From Rhizomys pruinosus (Eukaryota; Chordata; Mammalia; Rodentia; Spalacidae), in contig VZQC01010427.1 in the NCBI GenBank assembly GCA_009823505.1, forward strand, positions 122,054-186,053: DNA of 64,000 nucleotides. Reading direction: 5' to 3'. Under the pieces are notes generated by a model. It saw only the letters and a list, made by a program, of their open reading frames with translations. It had not been told where the DNA came from and ran no database searches. A program made the translations under genes and the position numbers. Each line of letters opens with the position of its first letter. Position 1 is the stretch's first letter. This document shows positions 34,858 through 46,679 of this stretch, piece after piece.

Positions 34858-36425
34858 AAATGTCACCAACTTAATGGCCGAGAAAGAAAAGATAGAGCTT
34901 TGCATGAGTAGGATGTACAAAAAGTGCCAACTGAAAGGTTGACCTGTCTGAACATCTGAAAGGAAGAAACGCCTCAGATTGCCATAAAATCGAAAAAACC
35001 CCTCTGTGGATCCTACATGTGACAAACTATTTTAATGAGTCCTAATGAAACTTATCCTTCTAGGTGCACAAAGGATTTTGATATGAGAGACTTTCTTGCC
35101 CCCCCACCATAGAACAAGGAGAATATGACGATGATGAGGCGTTCTCCAACTGTAAATTGGAGACAACTTTTAGAGGTAATCTTTATAAAAGCGGTAAAAA
35201 TGCCTTCTTTAATTGACTAATAGACATAGAACAGTGAAAAGAATTATTCTCGTTCAGAACCAATATAATACTAAAGTCCTTGGGCATGCACTTAGGCAAA
35301 GTATATTATGCAGGAGCTCTGACATCAGCAATGGATTGTTCTACCAGGAGGATGTTGGCCAGGGGATCCAAGGCCCACAAAAGGTAAGGGCTCCTTGCCT
35401 CTAAGTTGGGAACCTGCAGGAGGAGAGGCGATAAGACCCTGCTGTCGAAGACCTGATGTTACAACATGGGAGGGGGGGGAGCATGGGACCGCACCTGCCA
35501 GTGTTACAGATGGCTCTGGACTGTCCCAGAGAGTGTTACCAAAGGTCACTAAACCAATAAAAGCAATACGGGTCTCCCTGAGTCAAGCAAGACTCCACCA
35601 TCAGCACCAGCTCACAACAGCTCACCTGCCTGGAAATACTGTGCAGCAGAGGCAGCCATATGCCTGTATATCCCAAATCTAACTGGCTATTGGCTCTCTC
35701 CTTGGAGGAATAACCCATGGCTGATGCCACACAGCTTACATCCCTATGGTTGAGATGTTATAAGCCAAGAAGATCTATCATATTTAACAGGGGGGAAAAT
35801 GTAATTCATGAATTAACAGTCATGGCCAAAACATATGTGTGTCTATGCCAAAGTAACCTACCTAAACTTATTGGTGCTGCTTAAATCCTATTATCTAATT
35901 GCTTGTGCTTCATTAGTAGGATTAAAGTTATATTAGAAAAGATTTAAAAGAAAAAAAAAAAAAAAAAAAAAAAAAAAGCTCCAGAGAGAGTGGACTGTTT
36001 TACTTCTCCATCCACCTGTGCCCCTTTTCTAAGCCTAGGGAACAATCTGCGGAAGAGGGGGCGTGGTAGAATGTAAGGGCTTGTGATTGGGGTGAATGGT
36101 GAAACTACAGTGATGTGTCTGGACACTCATTTGATCAACTTGATTGAACAACAACCTGTCACCCCCCACTGGTGGTGGCATGATGTGGGGGTTTGGGCAC
36201 AACAGCCTGCAGAATGGTTTTGCATGAAGGATGCTTTACTCCATGGGATTATCACTTATAGCTAAAAATGAAAAAAAAACTGAGAGAAAGAGGCAGGACA
36301 GTGTATGGCAAAATGCATGATCTGGGATGGGGTGGGGGTGGGGGGAAGGGAAAGGGAAATATGCCTGATCTGAATTGGAAAAAGTATGAAATACACAAAG
36401 CATCAATAAAAATTAAATTAAAAAC
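34858..36425 (+). mobile_element. L1-tailed repeat, copy III
   Basis: Plus-strand counterpart of copy I. It opens with GTCACCAACTTAATGGCCGA, has the shared middle (GGATGTTGGCCAGGGGATCC at 35351-35370), and ends with GGGGTGGGGGTGGGG, a CAATAAAAATT end and an A-rich tail. A run of 27 A at 35951-35977 stands where copy IV has about 77 bp of normal sequence. No intact coding frame. The 3' ~170 bp resemble local L1 3' UTRs. Confidence 0.65.
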
Positions 36426-36429
36426 AAGG

Positions 36430-37345
36430 GAGTGTTACCAAAGGCCACTAAACCAATAAAGTAAAATAGGGGCCTCCTTGAGTCAAGCAAGACTCCCCTC
36501 AGCACAGCTACACCTCACCTGCCTGGAAATACTGTGCAGCAGAGGCAGCCATATGTTGTATATCCCAAATTAATTGGCTATTGGCTCTCTCCTTGGAGGA
36601 ATAACCCATGGTGGATGCCACAAGCTTACATCCTCTACAGTTTGGAGATGTTATATGCACAATAAGACCCTGTCATTTTAACAGGAAAAAAATGTAATTC
36701 ATGGATCAAGAACATATCATCCAAACATATGTGTCTATACCAATGTAACCTACCATGAACATCTTCAGTGCTGCTTAACTACCTGTATATCTAATTGTTG
36801 TGCTTCATTATAGTGATTGAAAGGTTATTCCTGACAAACTGTCAGCCCATGAAAGAAACAGCCAGAATTGACCAGAGTCCAAGGAACAACAGCTCCAGAG
36901 AGAGTGGACTGTTTTGCTTCTCATCCACGTGTGCCCCTTTTCTAAGGCCTAGGAACAATCTGTGACAGGGGCATTGGTAGAATGTAAGGGCTGTGATTGG
37001 GTGAATGGTGAAACTTAACAGCAATGTAGTCTGGACACTCAAGTTGATCAATTGATTGAACATACAACCTCACATCCACGGAAGGTATGGGCTGTGGGGG
37101 TTTGGCACAACAGCCTGCAATTGGATTTATGCATGAAGGATGCCTGTACTCATGGATTATCACTTATAGCTAAAAAATGAAAAAAAAAAAAAAAACAACA
37201 AACAGAGAAAGATGCAGGACAGTTATGGAAGAATGCATGATCTGGGATGGAGTGGGGGTGGGGGGGAAGGGAAAGGGAAATATGCCTGAACTGAATAGGA
37301 AAATGATGTATGAAATGCACAAAGCATCAATAAAAAATGTTAGAA
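36430..37345 (+). mobile_element. L1-tailed repeat, copy IV (5'-truncated, tandem)
   Basis: It begins at GAGTGTTACCAAAGGCCACT, a point internal to copies I and III (about 35532 in III), immediately after the A-rich end of copy III, and ends with its own GGGGTGGGGGG tract and CATCAATAAAAAATG. It keeps the central segment that copy III has lost to poly(A). Confidence 0.7.
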
Positions 37346-37782
37346 TAAAAAAAGAAAAAAATGTTTACTTAAATGCCTATGCATTTATTATTCATATTCC
37401 ATCAGTAAAATTGCAGAAAATACCCTGTGGAAGGCCTAAACTCCTGCTCAGCCTGAGGCCACTTGTGGGACTCCCACCTTGCTCCATCTCAGGGCCCACG
37501 GCAGTCTGCTCTCCAGTAAAAGACTTGCAGCTGAGCTGCCAACGTCCTCCTTGGGAAAATTAACAGCACTGCCCCAGCTTAATACAAATGAAAGGGGATC
37601 TATAGGAATGAGACTTTTTCTGGGTAGAACAGAATCCCACATTCCTCTGTCCTGGATAACTCCATTGTACCCAGGAAAGGTGGGGTTTTCTGTTCTCTGA
37701 ATGAGGCTCTATATCCTAAAGACTCCTTCTGTTCTGGTAGGAGCCATGTTGGGTCTCACTTCCCAGAAGTATCCTTCCTCTT
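37346..37782. other. Unassigned sequence, no gene seen
   Basis: A fairly GC-rich 400-bp block with overlapping short frames on both strands (37448-37700). No domain recognised. It separates the L1-tailed tandem pair from a 3'-truncated L1. Confidence 0.4.
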
Positions 37783-38206
37783 AGGACTGCTTTTAAGTAT
37801 CCCATAGGTTTTATTTTGTTGTACTGTCATTGTCATTCAGTTCCAGGAATGCTTTTATTTCTTTCTTTATTACTTCCTTGACTCATTCATTACTCAAGAG
37901 TGTGTTGTTTAGTCTCCTTGTGTTCTTGTAGGCAGTGGGGCTTATTCTGGTGTAGATGTTGAGCTTTATTGCACTGTGGTCTGCTAGAATGCATGAAATT
38001 ATTTCGATCTTTTTGTGTATGTGGAGGTTTCTTCTGTGTCCCAGTATGTGGTCCATTTTGGAGAATATTCCATTGGGTGCTGCCTAGAAAGTGTATTCTC
38101 TGGTATTAGTGAGGAATACTCAGTAGAGATCTATGATGTCCATTTGGTGTATCATATCATTCAGCTCAGATGTCTCTCTGTTTATTATTTGTCCTATTGA
38201 CCTATC
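37783..38206 (-). mobile_element. L1 ORF2 endonuclease-region fragment
   Basis: Minus-strand L1 (compare 14860-15300). Its 3' portion is missing to the left. The L1 resumes at 40497 after the ERVL-type insertion. Confidence 0.85.
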
Positions 38207-40490
38207 TGTGCTGAATAGCTTTAGTATCAACTTGACAAACCTAGGTTGAGGGAGCCTCAATTAGGGAATTGGCTCCATTGGATTGGCCTGTGGCCACATC
38301 TGTGGAGTATTGTCTTCATGGTCGAACAGTGTGGGAGGGCCCAACCCACAAGAGTGGTGCCACCCTGGGCAGTTTGTTGTGTACTGTATAAGAAGGCAGG
38401 CTGGGCATTAGCCAGGAGAGCAAGCCAGTGAACAGTACTCCTCCATGGCCTGTGCTTCAGCTCCTACCTCCAGATCCCTGCCTTGGGCTCCCTGAGTGAT
38501 GAACTGTGACCCAGGAGATGTAAGCTGAACTGTAACCCAGGAGATGTAAGATGAATAAACCCTTTCCTCCCCAAGTTGGTGTCGGTTAGAGTGTTTTTTC
38601 ACAGCAATGGAAGACAAACTAGAAGAGAAATTGGTACCAGAAATGTGGAGTATTGCTGTGACAGACCTGACCTTGGTGTTTTGGAGAAGGATTGTGGAGG
38701 TGTTTGGAACATTGGTGTTGGAAGATCATTGAACGCCTAAAGATTGTTGCTGTGGAGCTTGGAGCAGTTTTGCTGAAGGAGTTGTAGAAGATGGAGGCCT
38801 GGCTTGTGAAGTTTCTAGTTTCAAAGGGGAGAAGAAATCTGTGTAATCTGTGGGTTCTGTTCAGCTGGGGCTGAAGAATCAGCTGTAAGTAACAAGAGAC
38901 CACAACCTGAAGTGAAATATTTGTTATACTAAGACAATTGATGCTGGTTAGCTGGGGCTGAAAAATCAGCTGTAAGTAAAAAGAGACCAGCATCACTGTG
39001 GTGAAATCTTCTGGGAAGAATTTCTTCAGCGTAAGCACACAGAAGTTATGATGCAGAAGGGGCCTGAGCCACCATCTCGAGCCAGAAGCAGGACTTGGTA
39101 ACGTGTAAGAGTCTCCTATATGGTTCTGGTGTTGAAATTTGAGGGGGTCACAGAGAGCAGCCAAGGCTTTTCACTGTGAGAGGTCAGGAAAGACCAAATT
39201 TGGTGGAAGTGCACCTCGTTGCAGTGAAGACCCAGGATCGCGGGGTTCATGGAGAGAAGTGAGGTTTGCCCAGGACAGAGATCAGAAGAAACCATTGCTG
39301 AAGGTGCTGCCTCAGTTCCGTGGCGTACCAAGCGTTTTTGGAGGATGCGGACTGTGGAATGACCAACATATAACAGTGGCAGTTGGGTAATGGAGTAGCC
39401 TGGGCCTTGAGATGAGCTGTATGTGCTACGACGGCCAGCGATTGGAGAGGGGGCCTGCTGAGAACTCTTTGAGCCCAGAAGATTTGATTGAGTCCCAGGT
39501 GTTGTCAGCTTGCAGCTATTGCTGAATTAGGTTTTGTTCATGGGTGGCTGATTCTTCCCTTTGAAATAAGGGAAGTACTTGTTTTGGATTTACAGCAGCC
39601 ACAGTTAAGAGGGACTTTTTAAATTTTTTTATTTTGTCTGTATGACATGTATTATCTACATGTAGGTCTGAGCACCCGTGTAGTGCAATTGCCGCAGAGT
39701 ACAGAAGAGGGTCTTGGATTTCCCCTGGAACTGGAGTTTCTCCTGTAATTGGTGTTAAAGCATGTTTTTGAGCCCTCCATGTGGGTGCTGGGATTCAACC
39801 CAGGCTGTCCTCTGCAACGAGCGTCAGTGCTCTTAAACTGTCTAGGCTATCTCTCCAACCCCAGTTAATACTTTTTAACGACTGTCGAACTTTTAAGTTT
39901 TGGCAATTTAAGAACGTGGGGCTTTTAAGTTTGTCCTGCTTAGGTTGTGTTAATTTAACATCATACTTTGGGCATAAGACTGGAAAGGTGGTGTTTAACA
40001 GTGATGTGTTTTTGTGTCAGTGACGAGGAGTTGACCCCTTGTGCGTCGCTATTGTCAACTTGGCACACCTGGGCTTGAGGGAGGCCTCAAGTTGGGGAAT
40101 TGCTGTCATTGGATTGGCCTGTGGCCACATCTGCTGGAGTATTGTATCCTTACATGGTCAGAGTCCGTTACAGTGGGAGGGCCCAGCCACAAGAGTGGTG
40201 CCAATCTGGGCAGGTTGTTGGTACTGTATACAAACGGAGGGCTGGGCAATGAGCCAGGGGAGTCAAGCCATGAACCAGTTCTCCATGGCCTGTGCTTCAG
40301 ACTCTCCCTGCTCCAGGTTCCTTCCCTGATTTGCTGGCTTGGGCTCCCTGATTGTGATTAAATCTGTGGTCACCCAGGCGTGTACGAAATGCTACCAGTG
40401 AACTGTACAGGTAGCGATAAACCCTTTCCCCCAGTTGGTGTTTTGGTCAGAGAGTTTGTGTCACAGCAAAATGGACGACAAACTAGAAAA
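38207..40490 (+). mobile_element. ERVL-type LTR element, degraded, inside L1
   Basis: 5' LTR 38207-38628, internal region, and 3' LTR about 40039-40490, collinear with the better copy at 58328-60299. After the 5' LTR the primer-binding site is only partly kept (TGGTACCAGAAATGTGG). There is no coding capacity, as is usual for non-autonomous MaLR-like elements. The 3' half (39590-40490) has many small indels and holds a SINE. The target duplication is not clear. Confidence 0.8.
39619..39862 (-). mobile_element. B2/B3-type SINE, noisy copy
   Basis: Minus-strand SINE with recognisable TGAGCACCCGTGTAGTGCAA and CCATGTGGGTGCTGGGATTC, but many single-base indels, inserted in the ERVL-type internal region (absent from the copy at 58738-59888). 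Confidence 0.85.
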
Positions 40491-40496
40491 CTAATA

Positions 40497-42240
40497 AAGG
40501 TCTTTAGTGGGGTATTGAAATCCCCTACTATTAAGCTGTACTGGGGGTCGTGTGTGACTTGTGGTCTTGGAGAATTGTCTTTTAAATTTTGGTCCAAGGT
40601 TTGGGCATTTTTTTTTTTTTTATGTTCATAGATTGTTGAAATCTTCCTGGTGAATTGTTCCTTTGTAAAATGTAATGGCCTTCTTTGTCTCATGATTTGT
40701 TATTTTTCCTTTGAAGTTATTTTGTTTGATTATTAAAATAGCAACACCTCGCTTTCTTTATTTGATACCATTTGCTTGGAATCTTTTCACCATTTCTCTT
40801 TAAGGTGGTGCCTGTCCTTGAAGGTAAGATGTGTTTCTTGTAGACAGCATATTGATGGATTCTGCTTCCTAATCCAATTTCCCAGTCTGTCTTTTGATTG
40901 GGGAATTTAGTCCATTAATATTTAAGGTTATGACTGATAGGTGTGTCTTGCTTCCTTTTGTCTTATTATCCATTTGTGGTTTGAGTTTATGTTTCTACTT
41001 CTGCAGTTAGGCTTTTATTGATTTCTCTTTCTAGGTGCCTGGGGATGGTTACTCCTTTCTTCCGTCCTTTGAATTGCTTCAAGTACTCTCTGAAGGGTTG
41101 GTTTTCTGGACATATATTCTTTCAACTTGTTTATGTCATGGAAGGATTTTCTCTCTCCTTCAATTATAATCCACATTTTTGCTGGCTATAGTAACCTGGG
41201 TTGGCATCTATTGTCTTTTAACACTGGGAATGCTTTGCAGTTTCTTCTTGCTTTCATAGTTTGCATTTAGAAGTAAGTTGAATTCTGATAGGTTTCTCCT
41301 TATATGTCACTTGTTGTTTTTCTCTTGTGGCTTTAAGGAATTTTATCTTTGTTTTGGGTGTCTAGCATTGTAAGTATTATGTGGTGTGGAGAATTTCTTT
41401 TCTGATCTTGTCTGTTTGGAGTTCTATGTGCTTCTTGTATTTGTATTGGTTTGTCTTTTTTTAATTTGGGGAAGTTTTCATCTATTATTCTGTTGAAGAT
41501 CTGATCAATACTATTCTTTAGGAATTCTTCTCCTTCCTCTATTCCTATGATGCGGAGGTTTGATCTTTTTATAGTGTCCTACTGTTCCTGGTTGTCACAC
41601 TTTTGTGTATTTTTAAATTTTTCATAATCTTGGATTGAGGTTTTTAGTCATTCTGTGTTATCTTCCAGGTCTGATATTCTTTGTTCTTCTTCCTCCATTC
41701 TGCTTCTGAGGCATTTTCCATTCCTTTCCTCTTGATTGGTTGAGTTTTTATTTCCTTTTTCATTTCCTCTTCTGATTTCTTTAGTATTTCTACTTCTTTT
41801 TGGAGCTTTTCAATCTCTTCCTGTAGCTCTTTGCTTCGTTGGTTGGTTTCCTTATCTTATTCACCATGGGATCTTTTCAGTTTTTCTACTTTCTTCCAGA
41901 GTTTCTCATTCTCTCTCTCTCTAGGTCCTTCTTGAGTTCTTCATTCTCTTTTCTCAGTTCTTTGATTTTTTCTTTATAATCTTGCAGTTCTTTAAATATG
42001 TTCCCAATTTGGTTTCTGATATCTGTGTCCTGGGCCATCCCCAGGGGGATCCCACTGTCAGAATCTTCCACAGGGTTGGTAGAACTTGGTGAGGGATTAT
42101 CCTGCCCCTTTCTGGTGTTGTCTCTTCTTCGCCTTCCTGGCATATGGGATTCTCCTTGCCCATATTCCAATGTGAGTCCTAAATGCCTCTTCACTGTGTT
42201 GAAGGCTAGCTTTGCTTGCCTCCTTCAGATGCCTTCATAA
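40497..42240 (-). mobile_element. L1 LINE: endonuclease start through ORF1
   Basis: Continues the L1 from 38206. In minus-strand order from the 5' side: ORF1 N-terminus (41886-42194), the ORF1 coiled coil (41650-41950), the ORF1 C-terminal domain (41060-41400) and the ORF2 start (40500-41000). ORF1 contains several stops after its N-terminal 100 codons. Confidence 0.87.
41886..42194 (-). pseudogene. L1 ORF1p N-terminal fragment
   Basis: A 102-codon open frame for the start of L1 ORF1p, the RNA-binding trimeric chaperone of L1 particles. It has a basic, Ser/Pro-rich N-terminus (PGRRRRDNTRKG) and then the beginning of a heptad-rich coiled coil (KIKELRKENEELKKDLERER). A stop follows, before the trimer core, RRM and C-terminal domain, whose decayed remains lie at lower coordinates. 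Confidence 0.75.
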
Positions 42241-42540
42241 TCACAGTTGTGGATGGTGGGGCGGTGCTCTTTAGCCTGTGCCCCAGTACCTGGTCTCCCC
42301 CTGATCTCATGAGATCTCAGATCTCTAGACTCATACAATCCTACCTTTAATACAAGCTGGGAGGATAACCCCGCCCCCACAGCCACAAAAGCCAATTAAA
42401 CCAAAGACAACTGGATTAACGGATTAGCTACATTACGTCAACCACCAATCAGCCTTGCTGAAGCACCCACTTCCTACCTGATTTTCTGTGCTTCCACTGG
42501 TCTCAGGAGATCTCAGCCATACTCTCAATAAATATATAAA
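42241..42540 (-). mobile_element. L1 5' UTR (promoter region) remnant
   Basis: Directly upstream of the ORF1 start in L1 sense and more GC-rich than ORF1. It contains TTTTCTGTGCTTCCACTGGT, similar to the unit at 16195 in the other L1. This suggests the L1 reached its 5' UTR. Confidence 0.5.
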
Positions 42541-43370
42541 TGTGCAAATTGTTAAAAGTTGTGTTATTATTTTTTCTCATTGCTCTGGCAAAACAGCTCA
42601 CAGAGCAACTTAAGGAAGAGAGTTTCCTTTTGGTTACCATGTCAGAGGAATGGTAGTTCAGAACATTAACAGGTAGATATTGATTTGGCTCTCTTCCTTC
42701 TGGAAGGAGTTTAAGGCTGCTTCCTCCCATGTGGGTGGATCTGTAAGAAGTGAGCAGGACTGGAAATGGGAATGGTCTCTAACCCACTCCCAGTGATCCA
42801 CCTCTACCACCATAGCCTGAGAACTTCCCCAAACAGCACCTCTGAAAACAGTCAATCCCTGTATTTGCAGCTCCATTCCTTAAACTGTAACAATGTGTTG
42901 ATTCCAAAATGTCCTACTCTCTCTTTGCTTCTGCCACAAAGGATGTATCCTTAAGAGCAGTCACTCAGCTCTCAGGGTTAGTTGCTTCAGTTTTTCCTGC
43001 TTCCTAACTTCTGAGAAGTTGACACCACTTGTTGGTTATCACCTTCTTTCTCATTTTCATTGCCCTTATCAGTTCGTATCTTTTATATTCCCATGATCTA
43101 CCTTAGTGGAAGCAGATAAATGATCTGTTCAAATAGGTTTGCTTAAATGAAAGTATAAGCTCAATAACACTTTATTTAAAATCTGTTGAATTGACTTATT
43201 ATTCCCGGAGTGCTTGTAGCAGCAACTAAACCCTATCATTAAATTAAAAGGCACATACTACTGACTTATTTAGTCTATGACTGTTTCCTGGACTCTTAGA
43301 TACCAGATTTCATTTTTTCTTTATGTTCCTTCTTTTTCGTTTCTTAGTTTACTGATTTCTTTTCTTTTCT
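42541..43370. other. Unassigned; possible MaLR-like fragment
   Basis: 42560-42900 has the look of an antisense MaLR-type LTR or internal fragment (the CACTCCCAGTGATCCACCTC region), but I cannot place it firmly. 42960-43370 shows no gene. Confidence 0.3.
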
Positions 43371-43515
43371 TTTGTTGTCTGGAGACAGGTTCTCCCTGTA
43401 GCAACAGCTGATCTGGAACAACATATGTAGACAACACTGGCCTTGACCTCAGACATCCACCTGCCTCGCCCTCTAGAATGCTGGGATTAAACATGTATAC
43501 CACCATGTCTGGCTC
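43371..43515 (-). mobile_element. B1 SINE, diverged
   Basis: Minus-strand B1 (GGAGACAGGTTCTCCCTGTA to ACCACCATGTCTGGC). Confidence 0.85.
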
Positions 43516-44691
43516 TATGCTATTTCTTTATTTTAAAAATAAACTTTGGAATAGCAGCAATTTAGAAAGTTCACAATGACTCTTCTTGTATCTGTCACCC
43601 AGTTGTCCCTATTTACCGCAGTTTGTCAAATTTTCTACAATTGCTGACCTGACATTGGACAATTACTAGTCAGAGTTCATATTTTATTTAAGTCTCCTTA
43701 CTTTTTATCTCATGTGCTTTCTTTGCTCCAGAATCTCTTCTAGGCTTCTAGATTGCATTTAATTGATTTTTCTCTTTAGGTGTTGTCATGGTTTGAATGT
43801 GAATGTCCCCCATAAACTTCAAGTATTCAGAGAGTTTGTCCCCATTTGTTGGCACAGTTTTGGGATGTATTAGAAGGTGTGGCCATACGGGAGACAATAT
43901 TTCACTGGGGGCAAGATTAGTGAGGTCAACGAGCCTCGTCAGTGTCAGTCTCCAGTTGTGCTTTCTCTGCTTCCTGTATTCACTGGAAGATGTGAACCTC
44001 AGATTTCTGCTCCAGCTCTTGCCACTATGCCTCACTGCCACTATGGATTCTAATTCCCAGGAACCACCTATTGTAAGCTCCAATAAACTCTTCTTCGTAT
44101 AAGTCCCTTGGTGATTGTTGTTTTATCACAGCAATGGAAATGTGACTAATACAGTGGTTGTTACCAGACAGTGGGCTGTTGGCTGTGAAGGTTCTGACCA
44201 TATGGGCATTTGGAGAAATGTGGAGGACTTTGAAACTTTGAGATAGAAAAGCTGTTGACTGCTGTAAGGAGGGCTTAATGGGCCATTCTAGTAGAAGCCC
44301 AAAAAAAAGCAGGGCTGAGAAAATGTATTTCAACAGGAAAATAAGGAATAAGCAGCAACCGGGATATTTTGGCAGAGTCTGGCTGGAGTTTGCCCACAGT
44401 CCAAATGCTTGTCTTAGGATAAGTTGAAAAGCAATGAACTAATTTCTTTGGTGGAGGATATTTTAAGTCATTCTTAGGTAGAAATGGTGGCATGACTATT
44501 AATGGTGATTATTATACAGATCTACAGTGAAAAAGAGCAAATGGGGCAAAGAGAAATGCAGAATGTACAGTTTGGATCAGAAAACTGCACTAGGAAGATT
44601 AATGTTGGAGCCAAGGCAGGTGACGAAGAGGATCTCTTTGATAAGTTGATTAAAGTGATTAAGGAGAGGCCTAAAGCTTTGCAAGTTGGAG

Positions 44692-44948
44692 GGGGCTGGA
44701 GAGATGGCGTAGCAGTTGAGAGTGCTGACCACTCTTACAGAGGACCCGGGTTCGATCCCCAGCACCCACATGGTGGCCAAGAACCATTTGAACCTCCAAT
44801 TCCAGGAGAACTCCAGTTCCAGGGGAATTGGACACCCACTTCTTACCTCCACGGCATTGCACAACACAGGTGCACAAACTTGCATGCAGGCAGTATATTT
44901 ATACACATACAGAAATAAATAAAATTTAAAAAAATAAAAAAAAAAAGA
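44692..44948 (+). mobile_element. B2/B3-type SINE, first of a double insertion
   Basis: Plus-strand copy starting GGGGCTGGAGAGATGG, with the 17-bp duplication. TTTGCAAGTTGGAG flanks it at 44678-44691 and 44949-44962. Confidence 0.95.
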
Positions 44949-44956
44949 TTTGCAAG

Positions 44957-45191
44957 TTGGAGAAATGGCCTAGTAGTTATGAGTGCTGACTGTTATTTCA
45001 GAGGACCTGGGTTCGATCCCCAGCACCCACATGGTGGCTGAGAACTGTTTTTGTCTCCAGTTCCAGGGGAATCCAACACCCTCTCTGACCTCCTCAACAT
45101 TGCATGATAGGGGTGCACAAACCTACATGCAAACAGTACATTCATACACATACAAGAATAAATAAAAAACTAAAAAAATATTTTTAAAAAG
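44957..45191 (+). mobile_element. B2/B3-type SINE, second of a double insertion
   Basis: Plus-strand copy starting directly in the right duplication of the previous SINE and ending at another GATTTGCAAG (45191-45200). It has only one CTCCAGTTCCAGGGG unit, so it is an older subfamily or has lost the duplication. Confidence 0.93.
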
Positions 45192-46554
45192 ATTTGCAAG
45201 TAAAGAATGGAAAGAGTGAGATTAAAGTGCTTAACAACAGGCCTATTGATTTACAAGTAAACAATAGAAACAGTACCTTCAAGGCAAGACCACACCCAGC
45301 TACGCCTCCAACTTTTGAAAGGAAAATACTGAATGGGTTTTCTACTCCATCAAGTCTAGGACAGAGAAAAGCTCAGAATGTTGTTGAAGTAGGCCAGCTT
45401 CCATCCCAAACTTGCAGCCACACTCAACAATTTCACTCAGGTGGTGCTGACTTTAGAGGCATTAAAGATGCAATAGTGAAGGGTCATTCATTCTTCCTCT
45501 GCAGTTTCAGAGAGCGACCAAGGCCAGGAAGAGAGTAGCAGGGGCGTCCCTGCATAACAAAGGCCCTTATGGGCCATTGTGTGAAGCTATGAAGGTGAAG
45601 CCTGGTTGTCAGCAGACACCCCCAAGAAAACATTCAAGAAGCCAGGGCTGTGAAATCTTTTCCAAGGAGAGCTACATACAGAGAGTGGTGCCAGCCTCAG
45701 AAAGATTTGTATGTTGCACAAAACCTGGAAGAGCTGAGCCATCTAAGCCCTTTGGAAGTAAAGTCCCAGAAAACTCACGTGGAGCTACTGTACTGGACTT
45801 ATTGTTTGCCCTGGTGGTGTTCGGTCTTGTGTTGATCCAATATTTCCTCACTTTGCCTCTATTCTTCCCTTTTGGAATGGGAATGTGTATTTGGTTCCAC
45901 TGTATGTTGGGAGTATGTGAATTGTCATTTGATTTTACAGGAGTTTACAGTTAAGAGATTGGCCTGAGTCTCAGAAGAGACTTTGGATTGGACTTTTGAA
46001 TAGTATTGAGATTGGTAAACACTATGGGGACTTTTAAGGTTCAAGTAAATGCATTTTGCCTTTTATATGGTCATGAGCCTATGGGGGTTAGGGAGTGGAA
46101 TGTGGTGGTTTGAATGAGAATGTCCCCCATAGGCTTCAGGTATTCAGACATCTTGTCTCCATTTGATGGTGCTGTTTTGGTAGGACTGAGAAGGTGTGGC
46201 CATGCAAGAGGAAACACGTCACTGGGGGTGCACTTAGAAAGTTCAACAAGCCTTGCCAGGCTCCAGTTGCACTCCCTCTGCTTCCTGTGTTCACTGGAAG
46301 ATGTGAACCTCAGATTTTTGCTCCATCTCCTGATACCATGCTTCTCTGCCACAGTGGGCTCTAATTCCCTATAACTTCCAATCATAACCTCAAATAAACT
46401 CTTCCTTTTATATGTTCCCTTGGTAATCATGGTTTTTCCACAGCAACACAAAACTGACTAAAACAGGTGTCTTTGGGTTATGAAAGATTTCACATTTAAT
46501 ATCCAATGACTGTGATAGGTTTCGTTTCTATATTTTAGGATTTTCCTGTGATTT

Positions 46555-46676
46555 TAGCACTTGCTGGCCTGGACCTTCCTACATAGACAAGACTGGCCTT
46601 GATTTCACTGAGGTTCTCCTTCCTCTGCCTTCCCAAGGACTAGGATTCAAGGCATGAGATGCTACACCTGGCTGTC
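46555..46676 (-). mobile_element. Diverged B1 SINE
   Basis: Minus-strand remnant (CTACATAGACAAGACTGGCC to GCTACACCTGGCTG) without a clear tail. Confidence 0.65.
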
Positions 46677-46679
46677 TGA

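Larger units (their letters stand above)
43781..46466 (+). mobile_element. ORR1-like MaLR, complete with two LTRs
   Basis: 5' LTR 43781-44154 and 3' LTR 46101-46466, both starting TGTTG or TGTGG followed by TGGTTTGAATG, containing TGTCCCCCATA and AATAAACTCTTC polyadenylation signals, and ending GACTAA(A/T)ACAG. The internal region (44155-46100) begins with a degenerate Leu-type primer site (TGGTTGTTACCAGACAGTGG) and ends in a purine-rich GGGGGTTAGGGAGTGGAA. No retroviral coding frame is present, as is normal for MaLRs. AGGTG at 43778 and 46465 may be the 5-bp target duplication, though it overlaps the LTR ends as drawn. Two SINEs are inserted inside. Confidence 0.85.

Noticed and set aside
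38619..39164. A 181-codon minus-strand frame
   Set aside because: It lies antisense to the LTR element's non-coding internal region, and the sister element at 58709-59479 shows only shorter, shifted frames.
44502..44918. A 138-codon plus-strand frame
   Set aside because: It runs from MaLR internal sequence into a SINE; the same SINE gives similar false frames at 32719, 48888 and 61275.
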